A DNA stretch of 14,920 bases from Solobacterium sp. GTDB taxonomy: Bacteria; Bacillota_I; Bacilli_A; Erysipelotrichales; Erysipelotrichaceae. How positions within the stretch are numbered: position 1 is the stretch's first letter; every line of letters starts with the position of its first letter. This document shows, in pieces, positions 6,496-12,865 of this stretch. The translations under genes were made by a program, and so were the position numbers. The notes beneath the pieces are model-generated. The model was given only the letters and a program-made list of their open reading frames with translations. It was not told where the DNA came from and did not search any database. Location: positions 1-14,920 of the forward strand of contig JAFWJP010000150.1 in the NCBI GenBank assembly GCA_017514645.1. The letters are read 5' to 3'.

Positions 6496-7881
6496 TCAGG
6501 ACTCTGCCGGAACACCTGCCAGAGCCATGATGGCATCTGCCAGAAGCTTGGTGTTCAGATCGATCTGTTCCATCGTGATGAACTCGTTGGCGACGTGGAC
6601 GCTGCTGGGGCACTTGTAGCCTTCCGGTCCGAAGCTGACGGCGTTCTTCAGATGTCTTGCGTAGGTACCGCCGCCGATCCGCTGCGGCTTCGCATCCGTT
6701 TCGCCTGTCCGCTCAATGAACACGTTGAGCAGGCCCTGCACCAGTTCGGAATCCTCAGGAATCGAGAAGCCCTTGTTGTAGCGCCAGCCTTCCAGTACAG
6801 CACCGGCATTCGCGGCGCCTTTGTCCAGCTGCGCGTGAATGTACTCCGGATCCATGCTCGTCGGCACACGCAGATCCAGCGTCATCCGGAAGCCGTTCTC
6901 ATCCCAGCGCATAACACCCAGGTTGCAGGTCAGTCTGCCGGAATAATCCTCGAAGTCCAGATCCAGATTCTCACCGTAGTAACCCAGTCCGAAGCTCTCC
7001 ACAAGACCGTCGATGGTCTTCTTGTCTTCACCGGTCAGAGGCAGGCTCTTCATGATGTAGATCAGACCCTGCAGGGCATTGGCACCTTCCCACGGCAGGG
7101 ACGCATGGCAGCTTTCACCCTGCATGCTGATCTTCGTGCCGCCTTCCGCAGGCTCCAGCGTCCAGTTGAACTTCTCCGGCAGTTCTACAGCAGACAGGCA
7201 CTCCTTTACGGTTTCAATCCCGACCGGGACAAAAGCCCAGGCAGTACCCGGCGCAATGTTGGAAGCTTCTCCGGCTTCCATGCGGATACCGGACGCATAC
7301 TTCTTCGTATACGCGCCGCCGCAGCCGCTCTTCTCGGAACTGACAACCGGGAAGTTCGCATCCGGGCTGAAGGACAGATCCGGCATTCCCATCTTCTCAA
7401 TGTAGTGATCGATGCACTTCATGCCCGTTTCCTCGTTGCAGCCAAGGATGATGCGCACCTTGCGCTTCAGCGGGATTCCGGCTTCCTTGACAGCTTTCAG
7501 GGCATAAATGGACATGATCGCCGGTCCCTTGTCATCCAGAGAGCCGCGCGCATACAGCTTATCATCGTGAATCTCTGCCGCAAACGGCGGATAGATCCAG
7601 CCATCTCCTGTCGGTACGACATCCAGATGTGCCAGAATACCCAGCATCTCCTCGCCTTCACCGAAATCAACATACCCGCAGTAACCGTCCAGACTATGGG
7701 CTTCAAAGCCCAGACGTCTGGCCATAGCCAGTGTACTCTCCAGGCAGTCATTCACATTCTTTCCGAACGGCATGCCTTCTTCTGCTTTCCCTTCCAGGGA
7801 CGGAAACCGCAGACATTCCTGCATGTCCTTGATCAGTTCCGGCTTGTGTTCATCGATCCATTCATCAACTCTTTTGTTCAT
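6496..7881 (-). CDS. pepV: PepV-type M20 family dipeptidase
   Basis: This 461-aa cytoplasmic zinc dipeptidase (PepV/Sapep subfamily of M20) releases amino acids from dipeptides. Visible active-site motifs are AHLDVVP (His85, Asp87), GSLDDKG with bridging Asp117, CNEETG with Glu150-Glu151, and FSPDANFPV with Asp174. GESCHASLPWEG in the lid domain carries the oxyanion-type His, and SSVHVANEF near the C-terminus carries the last metal His. Length and spacing match PepV. An AAGGAG site sits just upstream of the ATG and overlaps the end of the preceding DUF4139 gene (gap of 12 bp), so the two are co-transcribed and probably coupled. A good terminator follows. An alternative call is the related carnosinase/Xaa-His dipeptidase group, but the motifs favour PepV. 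Confidence 0.93.
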   Translation of the reverse strand: MNKRVDEWIDEHKPELIKDMQECLRFPSLEGKAEEGMPFGKNVNDCLESTLAMARRLGFEAHSLDGYCGYVDFGEGEEMLGILAHLDVVPTGDGWIYPPFAAEIHDDKLYARGSLDDKGPAIMSIYALKAVKEAGIPLKRKVRIILGCNEETGMKCIDHYIEKMGMPDLSFSPDANFPVVSSEKSGCGGAYTKKYASGIRMEAGEASNIAPGTAWAFVPVGIETVKECLSAVELPEKFNWTLEPAEGGTKISMQGESCHASLPWEGANALQGLIYIMKSLPLTGEDKKTIDGLVESFGLGYYGENLDLDFEDYSGRLTCNLGVMRWDENGFRMTLDLRVPTSMDPEYIHAQLDKGAANAGAVLEGWRYNKGFSIPEDSELVQGLLNVFIERTGETDAKPQRIGGGTYARHLKNAVSFGPEGYKCPSSVHVANEFITMEQIDLNTKLLADAIMALAGVPAES

Positions 7882-7893
7882 ACCTTCTCCTTT

Positions 7894-9492
7894 TTATTCC
7901 AGCGGGGAACCGCACTCCGGACAGAACCGGAGATTCCCCTCAACTCTCGCTCCGCACGTAGGACAGAACCGGGTTTCCGGCACCGTCGTCTCACTGAGCT
8001 GCTTGTCCTTCGGCCAGCTGACCGTATAGGCAGTATTCAGCACCTTGGTTTCCTTCGGTGCCAGCTTCAGCTTCCACGTCAGGATTCCCTTGTCATCCTT
8101 TTCCGCACCATCGGTCTTCTGTGTTTCCACGATGATGGTCTTCTCCCGGGATACCGGAATCTGATCCTTGACCGTGATCTCTGTTTCCTTGTTTTTGCCG
8201 TTGGTGATCTTCAGCTCATATTCGTACTCGGTCGTACGCTGGTTCTTGATGAGAGCCTCCGACGTCTTCCGTTTCTTCTCTGTCCGGCTGACCTGGATCC
8301 CTTCTTCCTTGCCGAGCGGAATATCCAGGGTTTCCTTCGTCAGATCAGCGGTAATGTCTGTTTCCCCGGCATAGACCCCGTTCAGATAGATACCGGCTGT
8401 TCCCCGGATATCCTCCGGAAGATCTTCCGTCTTCACCTTCGCTGCCAGGTATGCCCGTACATCCTGCTTCGGTACGGCAACGATCTCGTAGTCCACCGGA
8501 AGGGTATATTCCAGCAGATCCGCCATCGTACCCTTCGTTCCGGACGGAATCGTCTTCTTTCCGGGCAGGGTATATTCCGTCACGGTGTCACTGCTCTCTG
8601 CTTCGGCGGCTTTTGATTCGATCCGCTGCAGTGATGTTGTTGCGCCGAACGCTTCCATCGCTGCATCGTCTTCCACCATCTCCTCGTCCATCATCCTGGA
8701 CATCTTCATTGCGCCCATCATCATCGGCGCACCCGCGGCACGGGCTTTCATTACCGGTGCTGTCCGGAAGTTCAGGTACAGCGGATCGAGCACAGGCAGG
8801 CTTCCGCCTGTCGGTACACTTGTCAGCAGTGTTGTCTGTACATCCTTCCATTCTTCTTCGGTATGCTGGTAGATCCGTGCCCGTACCTTCAGCTGCAGAG
8901 GACCTTCTGCGTCTGTGTGTACTTCATACACCGGCATCCATCCTGCGCTCTGTTCATGAAAGCGGACTTCAAACGGATACGTACCGCCTTCCGGCACTTC
9001 CAGCACAACCATGATCCGCGGCAGATTCTCCGCCCTGTCTGCGTCCTTCAGCTTCTTCTCCAGCGCTTTGCGTTCTTTGGCAATGCCTGCCAGCGTTTCA
9101 TTCAATGCGCTGAGACGTTCCGGAAGCTTTTCAATGTAGTTCTCCACTTCCCGAAGATCCGGTGCGTTCTGACCGGAAAAGGTTCCGTTCTCCTTCCAAA
9201 GGGAAGCCTGCAGTTCCAGGATCTCCGCCTTCTTCTTCAGTGTTTCGATCTCTTCCCGGATCTTTACGGATTCCAGCGCTTCATCCTCCTCGGCACCATG
9301 ACGGAAGTGAATGTCCGCCAGTCCGATTCCGGCCGGAAAGAACAGCTTCACCGTATCGATCACGGTATTGTAGGACAATCCCCGGATCTCAAGTTCATTC
9401 GTTCCTGTTACAAGATCAGCTGTACCTGTACGTACGACATCTGCTCCGCTGCGGTAGATCTGCACAGATGCTGGCTTTGTCTGTATGATCAT
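7894..9492 (-). CDS. MuiA-family DUF4139 protein with C-terminal zinc ribbon
   Basis: This 532-aa protein has the MuiA (mucoidy inhibitor A) layout: an N-terminal DUF4140-like beta domain (about 8-65), a charged coiled coil (about 68-155, with EEIETLKKKAEILELQA), then DUF4139. DUF4139 includes SAGWMPVYEVH (182-192) and HTEEEWKDVQTTLLTSVPTGG (210-230), and a Met/Ala/acidic low-complexity insert (about 246-300) typical of the family. Unusually, it ends in a two-knuckle zinc ribbon (residues 508-532; Cys510, 513, 524, 527). No signal peptide or TM helix is seen, so it is probably cytoplasmic. The molecular role of the family is unknown. The ATG is preceded by GGAGG 8 nt upstream. It is first in an operon with pepV. 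Confidence 0.85.
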   Translation of the reverse strand: MIIQTKPASVQIYRSGADVVRTGTADLVTGTNELEIRGLSYNTVIDTVKLFFPAGIGLADIHFRHGAEEDEALESVKIREEIETLKKKAEILELQASLWKENGTFSGQNAPDLREVENYIEKLPERLSALNETLAGIAKERKALEKKLKDADRAENLPRIMVVLEVPEGGTYPFEVRFHEQSAGWMPVYEVHTDAEGPLQLKVRARIYQHTEEEWKDVQTTLLTSVPTGGSLPVLDPLYLNFRTAPVMKARAAGAPMMMGAMKMSRMMDEEMVEDDAAMEAFGATTSLQRIESKAAEAESSDTVTEYTLPGKKTIPSGTKGTMADLLEYTLPVDYEIVAVPKQDVRAYLAAKVKTEDLPEDIRGTAGIYLNGVYAGETDITADLTKETLDIPLGKEEGIQVSRTEKKRKTSEALIKNQRTTEYEYELKITNGKNKETEITVKDQIPVSREKTIIVETQKTDGAEKDDKGILTWKLKLAPKETKVLNTAYTVSWPKDKQLSETTVPETRFCPTCGARVEGNLRFCPECGSPLE

Positions 9493-9517
9493 CGTGAGTA
9501 CCTCCGTTTCTGTTCTT

Positions 9518-9542
9518 CTGTTTCTGTTATCTCTATTTTAAC
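9518..9542 (-). promoter_or_regulatory. Extended -10 promoter of the DUF4139-pepV operon
   Basis: The minus strand reads TGTTAAAAT at 9542-9534, an extended -10 (TGn plus TAAAAT), followed by AGAGATAACAGAAA. No convincing -35 is present, as often with extended -10 promoters. The start point would be near 9528, giving a leader of about 36 nt. Confidence 0.5.
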
Positions 9543-9589
9543 AGGAACGCGTACGTCGGACAGAGTGAATACGCTATAATGGAGATAAC
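9526..9589. promoter_or_regulatory. Inverted repeat embracing the divergent promoters
   Basis: GTTATCTC (9526-9533) mirrors GAGATAAC (9582-9589), and the symmetry extends imperfectly into the two -10 boxes. The initial transcribed regions of both divergent units therefore carry the same GAGATAAC element about 2 nt after the -10. It may be an operator or a shared start-site feature. Confidence 0.35.
9575..9580 (+). promoter_or_regulatory. -10 box of the DUF1232-GNAT operon
   Basis: A perfect TATAAT lies here; the -35 region is weak. The start point near 9587 would leave only about 16 nt before the ATG at 9603, just enough for the GGAGGTGG site. This also rules out the in-frame ATG at 9579, which lies inside the -10. 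Confidence 0.5.
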
Positions 9590-9602
9590 CGGAGGTGGAA
9601 TT

Positions 9603-10010
9603 ATGGAAACGGTTGTCAGCCTCGACAAGGCAAAAGTAATTCTCGACAGCGGTATCGAACAGGCCACTGCCCTTATTCAGGACAAGACAGAGCTGGATGA
9701 TCTGCTCACCAAAGTACAGACCAAGATACAGGAAACACCTGTTCTCGGAAGCGCGGCTGCCGACTTCCCGGTGATGCTGCAGATGGTCAAAGGCTACGCA
9801 ACAAAGGAATACACAAACGTATCGCCGAAGGTCGTTGCGGCTCTGGTCAGTGCCTTCCTCTATCTTGTAAAGCGCAAGGATCTGATCCCCGACAGTATTC
9901 CGATCCTCGGACAGCTGGATGATCTGGCTGTTATTGCGGTTGCCCTGAAGCTGTCTGAACCGGAACTGAAGGAATTCCAGCGCTGGAAGGCCTCCCGCGA
10001 AACCGCATAA
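9603..10010 (+). CDS. DUF1232 (YkvA-like) domain protein
   Basis: This 135-aa protein carries the DUF1232 signature. A helix SPKVVAALVSAFLYLVKRKD (about 74-93) is followed by the hallmark DLIPDSIPILGQLDDLAVIAVA (93-114), where an Ile-Pro-Asp turn and a DD pair are conserved. The N-terminal 70 residues are helical and charged. The function of the family is not established; members are often thought to be membrane-associated. The start at 9603 is set by GGAGG at 9591-9595 (7-nt spacer) rather than the ATG at 9579. Its stop TAA shares a base with the ATG of the next gene (TAATG), so the GNAT gene is translationally coupled. Confidence 0.83.
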   Translation: METVVSLDKAKVILDSGIEQATALIQDKTELDDLLTKVQTKIQETPVLGSAAADFPVMLQMVKGYATKEYTNVSPKVVAALVSAFLYLVKRKDLIPDSIPILGQLDDLAVIAVALKLSEPELKEFQRWKASRETA

Positions 10011-10504
10011 TGGATATCCGGAACATACCTGCTGAAGACATTCCGCAGGTACTCGATATTTACCGGGACAGTGTTAAGAAAGGCACCAGTACTTTTACGC
10101 GCTCTGTACCCACGGCGGAAGAATGGGACAAGGGACATCATCCGTTTGCCCGGACGGGCGTCTACGACGGAGACCTGCTCATCGGCTGGGCGGCACTCTC
10201 CCCTACATCCTCAAAGCCGCACTATTCCGGTGTTGCGGAAGTCAGCCTGTACATCCGGGATGGTTACCGGTATACCGGCATCGGTACGGAACTCATGAAA
10301 GCGGAGATGCAGGAAGCGGAACGGAACGGGATCTGGACGCTGTATGCCCATATCTTCTCCTCCAACACCGCCAGCATCCGCATGTGTGAGAAAGCCGGCT
10401 GGCGCCTGGTCGGTACAAGAGAGAAGATTGCCAGGGACAGCTTCGGTGTCTGGCAGGACACGACCATCATGGAATACCGCAGCAGAACCATCGGTATTGA
10501 CTGA
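10010..10504 (+). CDS. GNAT N-acetyltransferase, phosphinothricin acetyltransferase-like (Pat/MnaT group)
   Basis: This 164-aa acetyl-CoA-dependent N-acetyltransferase is of typical GNAT length. It shows IRNIPAEDIPQVLDIYRDSV at the N-terminus, FARTGVYDGDLLIGWAALSP (about 46-65), and the strand VAEVSLYIRDGYRYTGIGTELM with the acetyl-CoA loop RYTGIG (87-92). It ends with ASIRMCEKAGWRLVGTRE (121-138), the usual beta-bulge/C-terminal region. The closest named relatives by motif are Pat/Bar and the methionine-derivative acetyltransferase MnaT (YncA), so substrates could be amino acid analogues. The start overlaps the DUF1232 stop codon. A terminator follows. Confidence 0.87.
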   Translation: MDIRNIPAEDIPQVLDIYRDSVKKGTSTFTRSVPTAEEWDKGHHPFARTGVYDGDLLIGWAALSPTSSKPHYSGVAEVSLYIRDGYRYTGIGTELMKAEMQEAERNGIWTLYAHIFSSNTASIRMCEKAGWRLVGTREKIARDSFGVWQDTTIMEYRSRTIGID

Positions 10505-10522
10505 ATCACAGAAACTGAAAAC

Positions 10523-10546
10523 GCAGGACACTCATCCTGCATTTTT
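10523..10546 (+). terminator. Terminator of the DUF1232-GNAT operon
   Basis: GCAGGA (10523-10528) pairs with TCCTGC (10535-10540) over a 6-nt loop, followed by ATTTTT. It also separates the operon from the degenerate region to the right. Confidence 0.75.
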
Positions 10547-10559
10547 CTTTACCGTACGC

Positions 10560-10763
10560 TTATGTCCGCAGCGCAGTCAGCTGTCTGCGCAGTCCCATCA
10601 GCATCCCGAAGTTTCCCAGCGCGATCACGGCTGCACCGTACAGCACCGCATCGTTCCCGAGCGGCAGGCACATGATTCCCCCGCCGATCACCATGAACAC
10701 AAGTACGGACAGCAAGTGTTTCTTCCCGAACGATATTTCCGGGAAATAATAGACGCTGTCGGT
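10560..10763 (-). pseudogene. C-terminal remnant of a membrane protein
   Basis: On the minus strand a frame that is open only back to a TGA at 10799-10797 encodes, from about 10763 to the TAA at 10562-10560, a convincing membrane tail. [19 protein letters not shown] is followed by two hydrophobic helices separated by a short PLGND turn, then a positive tail GLRRQLTALRT. There is no plausible start codon with a ribosome binding site before the first helix; the first candidate is an internal TTG without one. The bases upstream of about 10763 belong to the tuf-derived array. This looks like the 3' end of a gene whose 5' part was lost or displaced. The parent family is not recognised. Confidence 0.6.
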
Positions 10764-10780
10764 TCTGTTGGACGACCTAC

Positions 10781-10802
10781 CGATTTCAGTGCCTCGTCAA
10801 AC
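10781..10802 (+). repeat. 22-bp direct repeat, left copy
   Basis: This matches 11189-11210 at 21 of 22 bases (T/C difference at the 17th base; core GATTTCAGTGCCTCG). The two copies sit at the two ends of the tuf-derived array, 408 bp apart. Confidence 0.8.
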
Positions 10803-10826
10803 TGATGATCATGGGCCGATCCACCC

Positions 10827-11188
10827 GGTTGAAATGGAAGGTTGTGCTCTGCTGTATGGGTACGGTTTCGAAGGTGATGACACACCGATCATCCGTGGGG
10901 CCGCCCTGAAGGCCCTGGTTGACGATCCTGAACTAATCGTTATGGTTGAAATGGAAGTCCGCGAACTGCTGTCCTAGTCTGGTTGAAATGGAAGTTCGTG
11001 AACTGCAGTCTGAGTGTGTTTTGAAGGTAATGCTGCACTGATCATCCGTAGTTCTACTCTGAAGGTTCTGGTTGACAGCCCTGAGCTGATCAGCCCGGGT
11101 GAAATGGAAGTCCGCGAACTGTTGTCCTAGCCTGGTTGAAATGGAAGTTCGTGAACTGCTGTCGGGTATGGCTTCGATGGAGATGATA
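10827..11188 (+). repeat. Tandem repeat of 154/153 bp with an internal 37-bp sub-repeat
   Basis: Units begin with GGTTGAAATGG at 10827, 10981 and 11134 (third unit partial). Each of the first two units ends in a second copy of its own beginning, at 10944 and 11097, exactly 37 bp before the next unit. The five copies are thus spaced 117, 37, 116 and 37 bp. 117 bp is 39 codons, the length of the repeated EF-Tu segment. Confidence 0.85.
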
Positions 11189-11210
11189 CGATTTCAGTGC
11201 CTCGCCAAAC
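11189..11210 (+). repeat. 22-bp direct repeat, right copy
   Basis: Partner of 10781-10802. It lies directly upstream of the promoter of the next gene, so the region where a -35 box would fall (about 11200-11206) is inside the repeat. Confidence 0.8.
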
Positions 11211-11223
11211 AGGTAAGATCACT

Positions 11224-11229
11224 TATAAT
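11224..11229 (+). promoter_or_regulatory. -10 box of the small unknown gene at 11256
   Basis: A perfect TATAAT lies 27 nt before the ATG. No recognisable -35 is at 16-18 bp upstream. An AGGAAGG site (11243-11249) follows. Confidence 0.45.
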
Positions 11230-11255
11230 ACTGTTGAGGAAGCAGGAAGGATACT

Positions 11256-11678
11256 ATGGAAAGACCGGTTATTGTAGGTTATGTAACAGAAGGTAAATAT
11301 GCAGGGTCTCAGATTATGATCTATGACCCGGAACTGCGCGCCTACCCTTCGGGCATGCTGGAACTTCGGGAGTACAGAGGACAGTTGCTGGTAAGTCTCA
11401 GTTCGATGAAGAAGAATATCGGAACACCGGCTGAGGATCAATTGTACCGGGTTCTGAAATACAACAGAGTTCTGTCGGTCACAGAGAACGTAGACGAAGC
11501 CAGTGCTGCGACGCGGACAACGGTAGGTGCGTTTGTAGCAGGACCGATCGGAATGCTGGCAGGCTTGACCGCCAAAAAGAAACTCACGTATATCATTGAG
11601 GTCACCTGGGGAGATTCCGCAACATCAGTGATCGAACTCAATGAAGAAGGCTACGAAATCTTCCTGGACTGCCAATAA
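11256..11678 (+). CDS. Hypothetical protein with glycine-rich hydrophobic segment
   Basis: This 140-aa protein is not assigned to a named family. It begins with short beta-prone stretches (VIVGYVTEGKYAGSQIMIYD). A putative glycine-zipper segment TTVGAFVAGPIGMLAGLTAKKK (about 88-109) follows, then TYIIEVTWGDSATSVIELNEEGYEIFLDC. The order of strands, a Gly/Pro-rich hydrophobic insert followed by basic residues, then a strand of the type IEVTWxD, is reminiscent of small PH-like bacterial proteins, but that is only an impression. The ATG has AGGAAGG 6 nt upstream. It is a single-gene unit between its -10 and a strong terminator, directly right of the tuf-derived array. Confidence 0.75.
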   Translation: MERPVIVGYVTEGKYAGSQIMIYDPELRAYPSGMLELREYRGQLLVSLSSMKKNIGTPAEDQLYRVLKYNRVLSVTENVDEASAATRTTVGAFVAGPIGMLAGLTAKKKLTYIIEVTWGDSATSVIELNEEGYEIFLDCQ

Positions 11679-11683
11679 TACAT

Positions 11684-11712
11684 AAACCCGGGATTATCAT
11701 TTCCCGGGTTTT
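11684..11712 (+). terminator. Strong terminator after the hypothetical gene
   Basis: AAACCCGGGA (11684-11693) pairs perfectly with TCCCGGGTTT (11702-11711) over an 8-nt loop, followed by T. The A-run on the left gives a short U-run on the minus strand, so it may also end the convergent AEC permease transcript. Confidence 0.85.
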
Positions 11713-11740
11713 ATACAGCACTGGTGTTGCTTTGGAATTA

Positions 11741-12679
11741 TTACACGAAGCCCAGACTGCTGAGCACGGTGATCCAGCAGAACATTGTAAAGATAACCCC
11801 GATCGTTGTTATCATGACACACTGTGCTGCCAGCTCATCATCAAGCCCCATCTGCATGGCCATGGAGAACGAAGCGATGGCAACAGGACCTCCGAAGAGC
11901 ACTAACAGCCCCGCCAGATCCACACCGCTGTATCCGAGCGCAATCGCTGCAGAAAGAGCGATCAGCGGTACAATGACCAGTCGTCCGGCTGTCGTGATAA
12001 ACAATAGTTTTGCGTTGCTGCGGACGGATACAAGCTGGAAGCTGCCGCCCAGCACCAGAAGCGACAACGGTGTCGTCATCCGTACCACTTGATTCAGAAT
12101 TCCGGTAAGGATCTCCGGTGTACGGATCCCGGAAAACTTGTATGCAAGACCGATTATTGCCGCAAGGATCAGCGGGTTCGTCAGAAGTCCCTTTACAGTC
12201 CTGCGCAGATCTCCCTTGATATCTGAATAGTGCTGGAGTATCAACACGGAAAGGATATTGAATGTCGGAACGACGAAAGCAATGAGAAGCGGCACCGATC
12301 CGGTATTTCCCGGACCGTAGATCGACTCGATGATCGGCAGACCGAGGATAACGAAGTTGGAGCGGAAGATTGCCTGAACGACAACACCTCTCTGCCGGTC
12401 GCTGATGGATACTCTGCTCATCAGCAGCATCGACACAACCGCAGCCGCCACAACAGCCGCAAACGCAAACAGAACAATACCCGGATCTGAAAGCATCGCC
12501 GGATCCATGCCCTGAATGTTATTGAACAACGTAACCGGCAGGCAGATGTGAAATACCACCCAGTTGAAGTCCTTGAAGGAAGCTTCCCGGATGATGTTTC
12601 TGTTCTTCAGCAACGCGCCCAGCAGCATCATGAAGGCTACGGAGAGCACTGCGTTGGCAGCGATTACTATACTATGCAT
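11741..12679 (-). CDS. AEC (auxin efflux carrier) family permease
   Basis: This 312-aa integral membrane transporter has about ten hydrophobic helices arranged as two halves of five. AEC features include FNWVVFHICLPVTLFNNI in the first half, the helix-breaking FRSNFVILGLPII about one third along, and LLTNPLILAAIIGL and TTPLSLLVLGGSF in the second half. GGPVAIASFSMAMQMG occurs near the end. Bacterial members export or import organic acids such as malate; the substrate here cannot be told. The start at 12679 is chosen over the ATG at 12706 because GGAGG lies 5 nt upstream and the 12706 ATG falls inside the promoter -10. It is monocistronic. Confidence 0.88.
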   Translation of the reverse strand: MHSIVIAANAVLSVAFMMLLGALLKNRNIIREASFKDFNWVVFHICLPVTLFNNIQGMDPAMLSDPGIVLFAFAAVVAAAVVSMLLMSRVSISDRQRGVVVQAIFRSNFVILGLPIIESIYGPGNTGSVPLLIAFVVPTFNILSVLILQHYSDIKGDLRRTVKGLLTNPLILAAIIGLAYKFSGIRTPEILTGILNQVVRMTTPLSLLVLGGSFQLVSVRSNAKLLFITTAGRLVIVPLIALSAAIALGYSGVDLAGLLVLFGGPVAIASFSMAMQMGLDDELAAQCVMITTIGVIFTMFCWITVLSSLGFV

Positions 12680-12705
12680 CTGAACCTCCCTGCATTGCTG
12701 TCTCA

Positions 12706-12735
12706 ATCATAGCGGGAAAAGGAAACCTCCGACAA
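12706..12735 (-). promoter_or_regulatory. Promoter of the AEC permease gene
   Basis: On the minus strand TTGTCG (12735-12730), an 18-bp spacer and TATGAT (12711-12706) form a plausible sigma-A promoter, with a start point near 12700 and a short leader of about 20 nt. Confidence 0.5.
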
Positions 12736-12786
12736 CCATTTAACCGCATTCTCTTCAGGAAATCCTACGCATCAGGTCCATAACAC

Positions 12787-12831
12787 AAAAAGACCCGCTG
12801 CCGCCGCAAATATGCTGAAACAGTGAGTCTT
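12787..12831 (-). terminator. Terminator of the bPH_1 gene
   Basis: Minus strand: AAGACTC (12831-12825) pairs with GGGTCTT (12796-12790), extended by ACTG/CAGC with one mismatch, with a large loop. It is followed by a U-rich tract (TTTTTGTG). It lies 35 bp past the stop at 12866. Confidence 0.6.
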
Positions 12832-12865
12832 CCTTCTATGGAATCCCGTGACTGACAATGGATTC

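Larger units (their letters stand above)
10771..11188 (+). pseudogene. Degenerate tandem array of elongation factor Tu (tuf) gene fragments
   Basis: Read on the plus strand this stretch encodes broken copies of one EF-Tu segment, the part of the GTPase domain between G4 (NKCD) and G5 (SAL), about E. coli residues 140-178. Copy 1 reads [20 protein letters not shown] then [19 protein letters not shown] and a TAG stop (10975-10977). Copy 2, after a one-base slip, reads FEGNAALIIRSSTLKVL then [19 protein letters not shown] and TAG. Copy 3 reads [10 protein letters not shown] then, shifted one base, GYGFDGDDT. A more decayed copy precedes them ([19 protein letters not shown]). The head-to-tail joint KAL/VDDPEL is not found in a normal tuf gene. 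Longest open frame is 69 codons (10768-10977, TTG start, no ribosome binding site). It is non-coding debris or a repeat with an unknown role, not a functional EF-Tu. Confidence 0.75.

Noticed and set aside
6595..8616. A 673-codon open frame on the plus strand
   Set aside because: It is antisense to pepV and the DUF4139 gene, both of which have complete family motifs, ribosome binding sites and a terminator. The frame stays open because of codon bias.
10768..10977. A 69-codon plus-strand ORF as a real small gene
   Set aside because: TTG start without ribosome binding site. Its content is chimeric EF-Tu fragments in a non-native order, so it is treated as part of the degenerate array.
10827..11160. 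CRISPR-like array of about 26-37-bp repeats (GGTTGAAATGGAAGTTCG)
   Set aside because: Copies have unequal spacing (117, 37, 116, 37 bp), the 'spacers' are themselves repeated, and the repeats are EF-Tu coding sequence. No cas gene is near.
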